Origin: Macrostomum hystrix
Lineage: Eukaryota > Platyhelminthes > Macrostomidae
DNA length: 64,000 nt
Direction of reading: 5' to 3'
Assembly: GCA_950097015.1 (NCBI GenBank)
Contig: CATNEN010000008.1
Location: forward strand, 3,694,501 to 3,758,500
The notes beneath the pieces were generated by a model. It was not told where the DNA came from, did no database searches, and worked only from the letters and a program-made list of their open reading frames with translations. The position numbers and the translations under genes are program-made. This document shows, piece after piece, positions 1-11,212 of the stretch (positions are counted from its first letter, which is position 1; each line of letters begins with the position of its first letter).

Positions 1-3000
1 CAGCTAGAATGATAGAAGAATCTGCTAGAATGGTAGAAGAATCTGCTAGAATGGTAGAAGAATCAGCTAGAATGATAGAAGAATCTGCTAGAATGGTAGA
101 AGAATCAGCTAGAATGGTAGAAGAATCTGCTAGAATGGTAGAAGAATCTGCTAGAATGGTAGAAGAAATCTGCTAGAATGGTAGAAGAATCAGCTAGAAT
201 GGTAGAAGAATCAGCTAGAATGGTAGAAGAATCAGCTAGAATGGTAGAATACTATGCTAGAATGGTAGAAGAATCAGCTAGAATGGTAGAAGAATCAGCT
301 AGAATGATAGAAGAATCAGCTAGAATGGTAGAAGAATCTGCTAGAATGGTAGAAGAATCTGCTAGAATGGTAGAAGAATCAGCTAGAAATGGTAGAAGAA
401 TCAGCTAGAATGGTAGAAGAATCTGCTAGAATGGTAGAAGAATCAGCTAGAATGGTAGAAGAATCAGCTAGAATGATAGAAGAATCTGCTAGAATGGTAG
501 AAGAATCTGCTAGAAATGGTAGAAGAATCAGCTAGAATGGTAGAAGAATCAGCTAGAATGATAGAAGAATCTGCTAGAATGGTAGAAGAATCTGCTAGAA
601 TGGTAGAAGATCTGCTAGAATGGTAGAAGAATCTGCTAGAATGGTAGAAGAATCTGCTAGAATGGTAGAAGAATCAGCTAGAATGATAGAAGAATCTGCT
701 AGAATGGTAGAATCTGCTAGAATGGTAGAAGAATCAGCTAGAATGATAGAAGAATCTGCTAGAATGGTAGAAGAATCAGCTAGAATGGTAGAAGAATCTG
801 CTAGAATGGTAGAAGAATCTGCTAGAATGGTAGAAGAATCTGCTAGAATGGTAGAAGAATCAGCTAGAATGGTAGAAGAATCAGCTAGAATGGTAGAAGA
901 ATCAGCTAGAATGGTAGAATACTATGCTAGAATGGTAGAAGAATCAGCTAGAATGGTAGAAGAATCAGCTAGAATGGTAGAAGAATCAGCTAGAATGGTA
1001 GAAGAATCTGCTAGAATGGTAGAAGAATCTGCTAGAATGGTAGAAGAATCAGCTAGAATGGTAGAAGAATCAGCTAGAATGGTAGAAGAATCTGCTAGAA
1101 TGGTAGAAGAATCAGCTAGAATGGTAGAAGAATCAGCTAGAATGGTAGAAGAATCTGCTAGAATGGTAGAAGAATCTGCTAGAATGGTAGAAGAATCAGC
1201 TAGAATGGTAGAAGAATCAGCTAGAATGGTAGAAGAATCAGCTAGAATGGTAGAAGAATCAGCTAGAATGGTAGAATACTATGCTAGAATGGTAGAAGAA
1301 TCTGCTAGAATGATAGAAGAATCTGCTAGAATGGTAGAAGAATCAGCTAGAATGGTAGAAGAATCAGCTAGAATGGTAGAAGAATCAGCTAGAATGGTAG
1401 AAGAATCAGCTAGAATGGTAGAAGAATCAGCTAGAATGGTAGAAGAATCAGCTAGAATGGTAGAAGAATCAGCTAGAATGGTAGAAGAATCAGCTAGAAT
1501 GGTAGAAGAATCAGCTAGAATGATAGAAGAATCTGCTAGAATGGTAGAAGAATCAGCTAGAATGGTAGAAGAATCAGCTAGAATGGTAGAAGAATCAGCT
1601 AGAATGGTAGAAGAATCAGCTAGAATGATAGAAGAATCTGCTAGAATGGTAGAAGAATCAGCTAGAATGGTAGAAGAATCAGCTAGAATGGTAGAAGAAT
1701 CAGCTAGAATGGTAGAAGAATCAGCTAGAATGGTAGAAGAATCAGCTAGAATGGTAGAATACTATGCTAGAATGGTAGAAGAATCTGCTAGAATGATAGA
1801 AGAATCTGCTAGAATGGTAGAAGAATCAGCTAGAATGGTAGAAGAATCAGCTAGAATGGTAGAAGAATCAGCTAGAATGGTAGAAGAATCAGCTAGAATG
1901 GTAGAATACTATGCTAGAATGGTAGAAGAATCTGCTAGAATGGTAGAAGAATCAGCTAGAATGGTAGAAGAATCAGCTAGAATGGTAGAATACTATGCTA
2001 GAATGGTAGAAGAATCAGCTAGAATGATAGAAGAATCTGCTAGAATGGTAGAAGAATCAGCTAGAATGGTAGAAGAATCAGCTAGAATGGTAGAAGAATC
2101 AGCTAGAATGGTAGAAGAATCAGCTAGAATGGTAGAAGAATCAGCTAGAATGATAGAAGAATCTGCTAGAATGGTAGAAGAATCAGCTAGAATGGTAGAA
2201 GAATCAGCTAGAATGGTAGAAGAATCTGCTAGAATGGTAGAAGAATCTGCTAGAATGGTAGAAGAATCTGCTAGAATGGTAGAAGAATCTGCTAGAATGG
2301 TAGAAGAATCTGCTAGAATGGTAGAAGAATCAGCTAGAATGATAGAAGAATCTGCTAGAATGGTAGAAGAATCTGCTAGAATGGTAGAAGAATCAGCTAG
2401 AATGATAGAAGAATCTGCTAGAATGGTAGAAGAATCAGCTAGAATGGTAGAAGAATCTGCTAGAATGGTAGAAGAATCTGCTAGAATGGTAGAAGAATCA
2501 GCTAGAATGGTAGAAGAATCAGCTAGAATGGTAGAAGAATCAGCTAGAATGGTAGAAGAATCAGCTAGAATGGTAGAAGAATCAGCTAGAATGGTAGAAT
2601 ACTATGCTAGAATGGTAGAAGAATCTGCTAGAATGATAGAAGAATCAGCTAGAATGGTAGAAGAATCTGCTAGAATGGTAGAAGAATCAGCTAGAATGAT
2701 AGAAGAATCTGCTAGAATGGTAGAAGAATCAGCTAGAATGGTAGAAGAATCAGCTAGAATGGTAGAAGAATCAGCTAGAATGGTAGAAGAATCTGCTAGA
2801 ATGGTAGAAGAATCTGCTAGAATGGTAGAAGAATCAGCTAGAATGGTAGAAGAATCTGCTAGAATGATAGAAGAATCTGCTAGAATGGTAGAAGAATCAG
2901 CTAGAATGGTAGAAGAATCAGCTAGAATGGTAGAAGAATCAGCTAGAATGGTAGAATACTATGCTAGAATGGTAGAAGAATCAGCTAGAATGATAGAAGA

Positions 3001-3296
3001 ATCTGCTAGAATGATAGAAGAATCAGCTAGAATGGTAGAATACTATGCTAGAATGGTAGAAGAATCAGCTAGAATGGTAGAAGAATCTGCTAGAATGATA
3101 GAAGAATCAGCTAGAATGATAGAAGAATCAGCTAGAATGGTAGAAGAATCAGCTAGAATGGTAGAAGAATCAGCTAGAATGATAGAAGAATCTGCTAGAA
3201 TGGTAGAAGAATCTGCTTGAATGGTAGAAGAATCTGCTAGAATGGTAGAAGAATCTGCTAGAATGGTAGAAGAATCTGCTAGAATCGTAAAAGAAT
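1..3296. repeat. Minisatellite, 21-bp unit, more than 150 copies
   Basis: The 21-bp unit runs ATGGTAGAAGAATC(A/T)GCT and then AGA. The array is open at the left window edge and decays at about 3296. Variants recur in a mosaic order: ATGATAG for ATGGTAG, TCTGCT for TCAGCT, and a TACTAT unit (for example 249, 919, 1279, 1759, 2959). Because 21 is a multiple of three, the plus strand stays open from 620 to 3220 and would read as tandem MVEESAR. Extra or missing bases near 167, 388 and 512 break the frame on the left. I read it as non-coding satellite DNA. Confidence 0.95.
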
Positions 3297-3580
3297 CGTG
3301 GGTAGAGTATTATCAGAATCCATTTTGCAACTGATTTGAAATTATGATTTGATAATAATAAATAGTCTCATAATCAATCCATTATGATTTGAAAGTTTTT
3401 AGCTAAACCAAGCGTGCTGAAACGCATCTATCTATGGCCCAAATCGGTGGGTTAATTTGGTAGCTTGTCCTCCTCATTTTGAGGCACCTCGACTGAAGTA
3501 CTTAGCTATTGTATACATACCTTGCTTTAACGATCCCACAGCAAAGTTAACAAGGCGAAGCACTTTGTTTAATTGACGAT
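3297..3580. other. Intergenic, 5' flank of the small gene
   Basis: AT-rich anonymous sequence between the 21-bp array and the next ATG. I see no exon, tRNA or repeat in it. The promoter of the following gene should lie here, but there is no convincing TATA or initiator match. Confidence 0.4.
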
Positions 3581-3961
3581 ATGTCAAAAGGAGACCATGT
3601 CAGTATCGGCTGTGGCGCCAGCGGCGGCGGTGTCAGTGGAGGCGGTGGCTGCGGCGATTCGGACTCTGATTTCAGCCGACTAATTGAGCGCCACCTGCGG
3701 GACTGGGAGCTTCGGCACGGCGAGCTGGCTGTTCAGTTCGCTAGAGACGCCATGGCAGCCGACCCGCGAGTGACCGAGGCTGTCAACAAAGCCGTGCTGG
3801 ACCTGCTCACGCTGGATGAGAAACGGCAGCGACTGGAGTTCGATGCCAAGGTTGATGGCGTAGTGCAAGCTGTGCCGGGCTACGTGCATCGCCAGATCAA
3901 GGCGTTTGTGGCTAAGCTGGATAACGGCCGGCTCGAGTCAGGAGTCGATCGTATTGGTTGA
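3581..3961 (+). CDS. Small uncharacterised protein, 126 aa, single exon
   Basis: The ORF starts at ATG 3581 and ends at TGA 3959-3961. I do not recognise the family. Residues 1-27 are a Gly/Ser/Cys-rich low-complexity leader. Residues from about 29 to 118 look like a compact, charged, helical domain (FSRLIERHLRDWELRHGELA, then a stretch with VNKAVLDLL and LEFDAKVDGVV). No signal peptide or membrane segment is visible. Codon use is GC-rich at third positions, like the recognised genes here and unlike the flanks, which supports real coding. An AATAAA lies about 490 bp downstream at 4451. The opposite-strand ORF over the same bases is a shadow. Confidence 0.6.
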   Translation: MSKGDHVSIGCGASGGGVSGGGGCGDSDSDFSRLIERHLRDWELRHGELAVQFARDAMAADPRVTEAVNKAVLDLLTLDEKRQRLEFDAKVDGVVQAVPGYVHRQIKAFVAKLDNGRLESGVDRIG

Positions 3962-4077
3962 GCTGCCAAGGCACTGATTCAAGGAGACTGACAGCTGGCT
4001 GAGAAAAGACTTCGATAGTGTTGTTTTCGCTATAATATTAGTCTGCCACACCTCGCTGATTGGCTGTTATCTTGGGG

Positions 4078-4330
4078 TGAGTGTCTAGCGATGGCGAATG
4101 AGGAGTGAGGTGGGCGCTTTGCGATGCCAGGCAAGAGAGGAGTGAGGTGGGTGTTTGGCGATGCCGGGACAAAAGTGAGGTGGGTGTTCGGCAAAGGCGT
4201 GAGAGGAGTGAGGTGGGTGTTTGGCAATGACGGGAGAGGAGTGAGGTGGGCGCTTGGCGATGCCCTGAGAGGAGTGAGGTCGATATATAGTATTGACATG
4301 AATAAAGTGAGAAGGATGTACGGCAAATGG
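4078..4330. repeat. Minisatellite, about 30-33-bp unit
   Basis: About eight imperfect copies built around GAGAGGAGTGAGGTGGGTGT followed by TTGGCGATGCC. It starts about 115 bp after the stop of the preceding small gene, so it is probably in the 3' UTR or just beyond it. Confidence 0.85.
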
Positions 4331-5149
4331 CGGTAGAAGAATGAGGTGGATGTCGCAGAGGAAGCTAGAGCATTGGAAGACAGGAATTAGTTATAGAAGC
4401 CTTTTTTGCTGGAGTGTTTCATTTATTGAGTTTATTGAGTTTATTCGATAAATAAATATCTTCCTATATTTTTATTTATGGACTATCAGAAAATCATTTT
4501 CGACACAGAATGCACACTAGCAGTAGTCAGTGTAAGTCTTCTTGTGTACTTTTTCACCTTCTTCTCGGTTCGTGAAAAGCCTTTGCTTCCTTCGAGTTTT
4601 CACCTAGAAAATGAAAAATATTAATTTAGCCTTGTTTTTTTACTTCAAGTAGCATGCTCAGAATATATTCGCCTTCTGTAACAGAGCTAAAACTTTCAGT
4701 TCTAAATCTTTCAAATCCTGATAATTTGAAAGTGACCAACCCATTAAAGTTGCTTATGCTAAGAATATAAAGATCTTTATTAAAAAGTGAACAAAGACTG
4801 GTTTATAGAAAATTTTGAAGCATCGGACTAGGATAAATGGTCATTGTTTTAAAGATTAACTAAATTAGGATGCTGGTTTAAAGATGCTGGTTAAAAAACT
4901 AATTTTCAATTCATGCAAGCCAAACGGACACAATTCACCACAGAATACATTGAACAGAATACACAGTGTATTCTGTGCAATTAACTAAAAAAAGTGATTG
5001 TTTAGGCAGAGTAAAAAAGCGCTCCGTTGATTTTAGTTAAAACAAATTTCTGCTGCGTGCTCGCATTGACAGCTTTTGGCAAGATTAACGTAATTTTAGA
5101 TTAACGTAAGAAACATTTTTGGCGAATCAAATTAACGAAAAATTAACAG
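4331..5149. other. AT-rich intergenic stretch
   Basis: Contains a candidate poly(A) signal AATAAA at 4451-4456 for the upstream small gene. Otherwise I see no coding potential or recognisable element. Confidence 0.4.
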
Positions 5150-5535
5150 AGTTCTTGTAATTAACGGAATTCTTTGAGTTAACGGAATTCGAAGAAAAAA
5201 CAAAATTCTTAAAATTAACGAAGTTCTTAGAAAAAACGAAATTATAAAAATTAACAACATTCTAAGAATTAACGGAATTCGTAGAATTAACGAATTTCGT
5301 AGAATTAACGACATTCTAAGAATTAACGGAATTCGTAGAATTAACAGAAATCGTAGAATTAACGGAATTCTTAGAATTAACGAAATTCGTAGAATTAACG
5401 GAATTCGTAGAATTAACGGAATTCGTAAAGTTAACGAAATTCGTAGAATTAACGATATTCGTAGAATTAACGATATTCGTAGAATTAACGAAAATCGTAG
5501 AATTAACGGAATTCGTAGAATCAACAGAATCCATT
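5150..5535. repeat. Minisatellite, 18-bp unit
   Basis: About twenty copies of AATTAACGGAATTCGTAG, with increasing divergence at the left edge. Most copies carry GAATTC. The period is a multiple of three, which produces apparent minus-strand ORFs of low-complexity peptide; these are not genes. Confidence 0.92.
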
Positions 5536-5994
5536 TAGGAAATAAATAGTAAATGCGAGTAGAAACTAGTGAAGTTATCGGAAAACAAAAATTTACCATA
5601 AAATAAAACATAACTGAGTAGTTTAACTCAGTCGGCCAGCATTTCATGATCAGGGCCTTTTTGGTAGTAATTCGTAAAAACTGACAATATAATACCACAT
5701 GCGGGCTAGTCACAAAGCATGGTTGGCCTTTTATTAGAAGTTAAAGTTTTTTTGTTCAGTTTTCACCTCTGGTTTTTTTCCAAGTTTCAACTAAATACCC
5801 CGAGGCGTTCTACAAACTTATTTGCATTGGAATATGAGGGCCTTACTGACTTGTACAGTTGCTTACAGCGATATAAGCTCGATTATTTTAATCTTTAATG
5901 CATGAGTTGTAAGGCCAAATACTTGTGAATGGCTTGTGCTTTGAATGAATGACTTGACGACCGTAATGATAAAAGGCACAATAAGACATCCATG
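5536..5994. other. Anonymous sequence between two minisatellites
   Basis: No ORF, RNA or repeat recognised. Confidence 0.35.
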
Positions 5995-6597
5995 CAGAAC
6001 TGAAAGACACCCAGAACTGAAAGACACCCAGAACTGACAGACACCCAGAACTGACGGACACCCAGAACTGACGGACACCCACAACTGACAGACACCCAGA
6101 ACTGACAGACACCCAGAACTGACAGACACCCAGAACTGACAGACACCCACAACTGACAGACACCCAGAACTGACAGACACCCAGAACTGACAGACACCCA
6201 GAACTGACAGACACCCACAACTGACAGACACCCAGAACTGACAGACACCCACAACTGACAGACACCCACAACTGACAGACACCCACAACTGACAGACACC
6301 CACAACTGACAGACACCCAGAACTGACAGACACCCAGAACTGACAGACACCCAGAACTGACAGACACCCAGAACTGACAGACACCCAGAACTGACAGACA
6401 CCCAGAACTGACAGACACCCAGAACTGACAGACACCCAGAACTGACAGACACCCAGAACTGACAGACACCCAGAACTGACAGACACCCAGAACTGACAGA
6501 CACCCAGAACTGACAGACACCCAGAACTGACAGACACCCAGAACTGACAGACAGGCCCAGAACTGACAGCCACCCAGAACTGACAGACACCCAGAAC
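5995..6597. repeat. Minisatellite, 17-bp unit
   Basis: About 35 copies of CAGACACCCAGAACTGA, with a CCCACAA variant. Since 17 is not a multiple of three and the unit lacks minus-strand stops, all three minus frames stay open as 17-residue repeats; these are artefacts. The right edge runs directly into a possible minus-strand splice donor at 6601. Confidence 0.95.
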
Positions 6598-6601
6598 TTA
6601 C

Positions 6602-6810
6602 TGAGGATGCCACTAAATTCAATCCCACTGTTCGTGTCGCACACGGCAAGCACTTCCTCATTAGCCGTTCGGGTAGTATGCAATTCATCTGCTCTCTCGT
6701 CAATCATTCCGCATTTCTCCTTCACACTCCGGTTGGTTACCAAAACATGGGAAGGGATTGCGCAAGTTAATTCTCTATTATCCTCCTTTATCCTCTTCTC
6801 ACAGTCTCAT
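6602..6810 (-). CDS. Possible internal exon of an unrecognised minus-strand gene
   Basis: On the minus strand an open frame reads toward the array and includes VLVTNRSVKEKCGMIDERAD and EEVLAVCDTNSGIEFSGIL. It ends exactly at a consensus donor, A|GTAAGT, with the GT at 6601-6600. The sequence is complex and charged, not simple repeat. No ATG begins it and the acceptor is not settled, so the upper boundary is approximate. No partner exon was found. It could be chance ORF plus donor. Confidence 0.28.
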
Positions 6811-7180
6811 CCCGTCTCCAAAAGACGCTTCCGTCACAGCAGTCAGAGTTTGCATGCTTATGCAACCCGAATAAAAAACATTAGTTCAGAGACACACAAT
6901 CTACGAAGTATAAACAAAGACTCCGCAAGTAATTAACCAACGACAAGTCTTTGTTTCATCGGCAAACATCGATTAAAAAGGATGCCTACGAATGAATAAA
7001 GCGAAACAAACTTTTAATCGCGCAACAACACATGCAGTTTGATAATTTCCTGATCTATCTAGACTTAAAAAAATAAACATTAGAGCATAGCAAAACATTG
7101 CTCAAATCTATTCTGAGTTTTATTAATTGAAGAAGAAGACAATTGAAGACAAGAATCGCTGAATATCCCGACGATGCTGA
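6811..7180. other. Anonymous intergenic sequence
   Basis: AT-rich, with no recognisable gene or array. Confidence 0.35.
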
Positions 7181-7312
7181 CGTCGGACGGCTTTGAAAGT
7201 TAGTTCATCGTAAAGGGCGGAAAAATTTGATTCAGATGTAGCCTGACTTTCATGAAAATCGGTCATTCGGTTTGGGAGCTATCGTGAAGTAGGCAGGGGA
7301 TATTTTTCCCCA
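7180..7312 (+). repeat. Dispersed repeat, copy 1
   Basis: The core GAAAATCGGTCATTCGGTTT followed by GGGAGCTATCGTGAAGTAGGCAGGGG (about 7255-7302) is matched with few differences by the reverse complement of 19735-19800. Two inverted, distant copies mean an interspersed element of unknown class. It abuts the truncated Gypsy copy. Confidence 0.6.
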
Positions 7313-7315
7313 GGT

Positions 7316-8288
7316 AGAACGCGTCGGAGCTCGCTTCCTTCCTCGGCTTCGCAAAGTTCCTCCAGTTCTACATCAAGAACCTGTCGCATGTCGCCGAGCC
7401 GCTGACAGCACTCCTGCGCAAGGATGTGCCCTGGAACTGGGACAAGAAGTGCGAGGCAGCCTTCAGTGAGGTCAAGCGGCTCATCTCATCCGCGCCGTGC
7501 CTAAAATTCTTTGATCAGAGCCACAAAACAGTCGTCTCGTGTGATGTGACAGCAGCGACGTCGCCCTGGGCGCTACTCTGGGCCAAATTGACGAGCGCGG
7601 ACAAATTCGTCCAGTCGCCTTCGCCTCGCGCGCTCTGTCCGACACCGAGCGCCGTTACTCCGCGACGGAGAAGGAGGCCCTGGCCTCCGGACGCCCTGGA
7701 GGCGTCTGGAGCTGCGAGCACTGACACATTCTGCTGTACGGCCGGAAATTCAAGCTGCTGACCGACCACCAGGCTCTGACCACCCTGCTATCAGCACGCG
7801 GAGGCGGCCAGCGGCCTCTTCGACTTCAACGCTGGTGTGAGCGACTCTTCGTCTACGATTTCGACATCGAGTATGTTCCTGGTAAGCTAAACGTGCAACC
7901 TGAGTTTCTGTCCCGCTACGGCTACAATCGTAAAAAGATCGGCCAAGAATCGATTGATCAACGTCAAACTGAGTCAGACATCAACCTAGTGCTTGCCAGG
8001 AACTCCGAGCCTATTTCAGTTGCTCAGCTCGCCGAGGCCACAGCTAGCGATGACCAACTGCAGCGAGTCGTTCAGTTCGTGCTCAACGGATGGCCCACCG
8101 AGACTCCTAGCGACCTGAAGGGTTTCCATCAGGTGCAGCACGAGCTCTGCCTGTGGAACGAAGGGCGCTGTCTGGCGAGAGGCAGCCGAGCGGTCATCCC
8201 AGCCTCACTCCGCGACCTGGTGTTGACGGAGGCGCATCAAGGGTATCTCGGCGCGATGCCGCGAAACTGTCTGGTGGCCGCGCATTGA
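7316..8288 (+). pseudogene. Gypsy pol remnant: connection domain, RNase H, integrase zinc region
   Basis: Several frames together show an RT/RNase H connection segment (ending near LRKDVPWNWDKKCEAAFSEV), a broken RNase H containing RALSDTERRYSATEKEALA and LLTDHQALTTLLSARG, and a tether ending in QPEFLSR where related elements have ADALSR or ADFLSR. The second half (7893-8288) is one open frame leading to the integrase HHCC region (EAHQGYL). At least two frame changes occur between 7560 and 7760. Non-functional. Confidence 0.8.
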
Positions 8289-8295
8289 CAGCGAC

Positions 8296-9003
8296 GTGGA
8301 GCCATTTGTGAAGAACTGCAGCGCCTGCATTCTGTCGGAGAAGGCGTTCAAGCCGATCAAGGTGCCCTGGTCAACCACGGAACTTCCAGCCGGCCCGTGG
8401 AGACAGCTCCAAGTCGACATCGTCGGAGAGCTCCCGGAAACCGAAGCGCCAAATTCGCACAGATTCCTCAGCGTTGTTTACGACCTCTACTCCAAGTGGC
8501 CCGAGATCATCGCGTCTTCATCGGTAACCTCTACTGCCTGCGTCGAGGCCCTTCGCAGCCTGTTCATCCGCTGGGGCCTGCCAGACGAGATCACAACCGA
8601 CAACGGACCACAATTCGTGTCGAGCGAGTTCACGGACTTCCTCAGCGCACTTGGCATCAAGCATCGCCGGACTCCATTCTATTGTCCGCAGCAGAACGGC
8701 GGAGTCGAAAGGTTCAACGGCTTCATCAAGTCTTCTCTACGAGCCCTGCTGGCCGACGGCGTGGCCATGAAGCAAGCTGTGCAGGAACTCCTGCTAGCGT
8801 ATCGCTCGGCCCAACACGCGCTGACCAAGAAGACCCCGGCCGAGATGATGCTAGGGCGGAAGCTCCGCCTGCATCTTGACCGGCTTCAACTGGCCGAGCC
8901 TGAGTCCGCGCCCAGCCAGGCGATGCGGCGCACCGTCCAGGAACAACAGCAGCGAGCCGAAAGTCGCCGGAAACCTTTCAAGCAGAATCAGCAACCGCAT
9001 TGA
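8296..9003 (+). pseudogene. Gypsy integrase core remnant
   Basis: An open frame carries the end of the HHCC zinc finger (CSAC) and the rve integrase core. The DDE residues are visible in LQVDIVGEL, TTDNGPQF and GGVERFNGF. It is separated from the upstream zinc region by a frame change near 8288. A stop at 9001-9003 cuts off the C-terminal tail, which resumes in another frame from about 9000. The core itself is intact in sequence, but the full polyprotein is not. Confidence 0.85.
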
Positions 9004-9269
9004 CCGTCGGCAGTCGTGTCCGCGTACGCCGACCGAAGAAAAGCAAACTCGGCAGCGGCATCTCCGAGCCGATGATGGTCGTCAGTCGCAACGGCAACAC
9101 ACTGACGCTAACCGATGGCAGTCGCTGGCACATCAGCCGCTGCATCCCAGACAACCGCCATGGCTGGTGCGACGATGACGGTGAGCTGCCACCACAGCCA
9201 GCGGGTGCGCCGAAAAGCCCAGCGCCACCACCGCCCTATCACCTCTTTGGAGGAGGGATGATGTTGTGA
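9000..9269 (+). pseudogene. Gypsy integrase C-terminal tail, out of frame
   Basis: Reads TVGSRVRVRRPKKSKLGSG, a small SH3-like barrel type tail typical of the end of Gypsy integrases, then a proline-rich end. The frame is shifted relative to 8296-9003. The stop at 9267-9269 lies 10 bp inside the 3' LTR. Confidence 0.65.
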
Positions 9270-9436
9270 ATGGCCTATGTGCACATCTGCTCATAATGTA
9301 CCCATATAATCGATGTACTTCATACATGTGACGTTCAAGAATAAATAAGCACGGCTCTCGCTACGCGAGAGAGCACCCTCTCCTTTGGTTAACTTGAGTC
9401 AGCCTCGTCTCGCTTATTTGGCTAGCAGCCACATCA
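9259..9436 (+). repeat. 3' LTR of the Gypsy copy, 178 bp
   Basis: It directly follows the polypurine tract and begins TGATGTTG. It ends CCACATCA, giving inverted termini TGATGT/ACATCA and the canonical TG...CA. AATAAA at 9340-9345 is a candidate poly(A) signal. No second LTR copy is present in the window to confirm the ends. Confidence 0.7.
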
Positions 9437-9467
9437 GTTGTTCTATTTAAACATTAATTCGTACATT

Positions 9468-9740
9468 CGAGCGATAGGGGGATTAACACGTTTGCCTCTA
9501 GCACCAAGGTCCCTGAGTTCGATTCCGCGGCGAGGCCACATTCATTTGGGACTTGTCGTGCAAGTCCGTGCAATTTACGCCATTGAGGGCAAACCTGACG
9601 ATGTGAAAGTCAGGGGACTTGTACACACTCCTGTGTGAGCGTGTGTCTGCGTACGTTATCTGTGTGCGTGTGTGCTCAGGAGTCAGCACACAATGAAATA
9701 AAACATTCAAAATCATTGCCCCATAATTGCCCAGTGTAAA
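9468..9740 (+). repeat. tRNA-derived SINE, family A, copy 1
   Basis: The head resembles a tRNA gene: an A-box-like region GGGGGATTAACACGTTTGCC and a B box GAGTTCGATTCCGCGG. The body (AGGCCACATTCATTTG, then GACTTGTCGTGCAAG, and a GTGTGTG-rich tail) is shared with 50051-50315. It sits just downstream of the Gypsy LTR. Confidence 0.75.
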
Positions 9741-10191
9741 TTTGGGACAGTCAGTCAGCCCTGTGCTGCAGTCAGAATAATTATAACAATTGCGATAACA
9801 AAAGATCACCTGTCAACTCCGCCTCCATCCACTGACAATGCAAAGACCATTGAGGACTGTCTAGCACTTCAAACTGACAGTTAGGTCATTAGAGATAAGC
9901 TTTCTTCGGTTATCAATTGGTTGGCTTTTATTGACAAATTGTTAACTTATTCATGAAGATGAAGATAAGGCTAGAACACAGCCTGTCCTATAGATTGATA
10001 AATCTAATACGGCCTGTTGGTTGTTTTTTTTTCAAATTCTTTTTTGCTCAATCAATTCAACAGATTGAAGGCAAGGGTCTAAAAAATATGGTCGCAAGCA
10101 GGTCAAACCGCCTAACACATGACCCATTCTCCACCTGTAGCCATTACCATTTGTTTGCTCAATTTATCCTATATGCTTCTATCTAAACCTC
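9741..10191. other. AT-rich intergenic sequence
   Basis: No coding potential or structured element recognised. Confidence 0.35.
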
Positions 10192-10890
10192 CTTTATCTC
10201 AAATCTCACCCACATTATCTCAAATCTCACCCACATTGTCTCAAATCTCACCCACATTATCTCAAATCTCACCCACATTGTCTAAAATCTCACACTCATA
10301 ATCTCAAATCTCACCCACATTGTCTCAAATCTCACCCACATTGTCTCAAGTCTCACCCACATTGTCTCAAATCTCACCCACATTATCTCAAATCTCACCC
10401 ACATTGTCTCAAGTCTCACACTCATAATCTCAAATCTCTCCCACATTATGTCAAATATCACCCTCATGATCTCAAATCTCACCCTCATGATCTCAAATCT
10501 CAGCCACATTGTCTCAAGTCTCACACTCATAATCTCAAATCTCTCCCACATTGTCTCAAGTCTCACACTCATAATCTCAAATCTCACCCACATTATCTAA
10601 AATATCCCCCACATTGTCTAAAATCTCTCCCACATTGTCTCAAGTCTCACACTCATAATCTCAAATCTCACCCTCCAATCTCAAATCTCACACCCATAAT
10701 CTCAAATCTCAACCACATTGTCTCAAATCTCACGCTCTAATCTCAAATCTCTTCCTCTAATCTCAAATCGCTCCCTCTAATCTTAAATCTCACCCTCTAA
10801 TCTCAAATCTCACCCTCTAATCTAAAGTCTCAGCCTCCTGATCTCAAACCCTAACCCCATCTCAAAACTCACCCTCACCTCAAAGCTCAA
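10192..10890. repeat. Minisatellite, 21-bp unit
   Basis: About 33 copies built on CTCAAATCTCACCCACATTG plus T. Divergence rises toward the right, where units shorten to about 17 bp (CTCTAATCTCAAATCTC). Confidence 0.92.
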
Positions 10891-11212
10891 TCTCAAAAAA
10901 GAATTTTTTGTTTTTATTTATTTCTACCGAATAATCTGCAGGCAAGACAATGTTCCACTCCAATGGGCCCAGTATGGCCCAAAATTTCCATAAAGATTCT
11001 AAGAATTCCAAGCGTGCTAATGGCAAAGTTTGCCAGACAGAAAAAAATTGTCGCATTTATAATTATCGCCGTTAGTATGCGAGTGCGGTGAAAAAGATTG
11101 GACATGAGCACAACACGTGTGCTCAATTTACCATTGGTGTATTCGAGTAGCCGCATTGCTTCTTAATAAGGAAGCAATTAAAAATTATTCACCTCATTAT
11201 CTGCCTCAATCG
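10891..11212. other. Anonymous sequence
   Basis: AT-rich with no recognised feature. If the AP-2 gene has an upstream first exon, it could lie here or further left, but I could not find one. Confidence 0.3.

Larger units (their letters stand above)
7316..9436 (+). mobile_element. Ty3/Gypsy retrotransposon, 5'-truncated and frameshifted
   Basis: The copy begins in the connection region after the reverse transcriptase (ASFLGFAKFLQFYIKNLSH, about 7325-7381). It continues through RNase H, integrase, a polypurine tract (GGAGGAGGGA, 9249-9258) and a 3' LTR (9259-9436). gag, protease and the reverse transcriptase palm are absent. Multiple frameshifts interrupt RNase H, and another falls near 9000 before the integrase tail, so the copy is dead. 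No 5' LTR is seen. Confidence 0.88.

Noticed and set aside
620..3220. 866-codon plus-strand ORF of tandem MVEESAR
   Set aside because: It is the automatic product of a stop-free 21-bp repeat. There is no unique N- or C-terminal domain, no signal peptide and no splice context, and copies to the left are frame-broken.
5863..6743. Three overlapping minus-strand ORFs of 236-282 codons
   Set aside because: All are the same 17-bp repeat in three frames; only the short unique head (6602-6810) might be an exon and is listed separately.
7515..9327. Minus-strand and alternate-frame ORFs across the first Gypsy copy
   Set aside because: Shadows of GC-rich pol sequence; the integrase and RNase H motifs read only on the plus strand.
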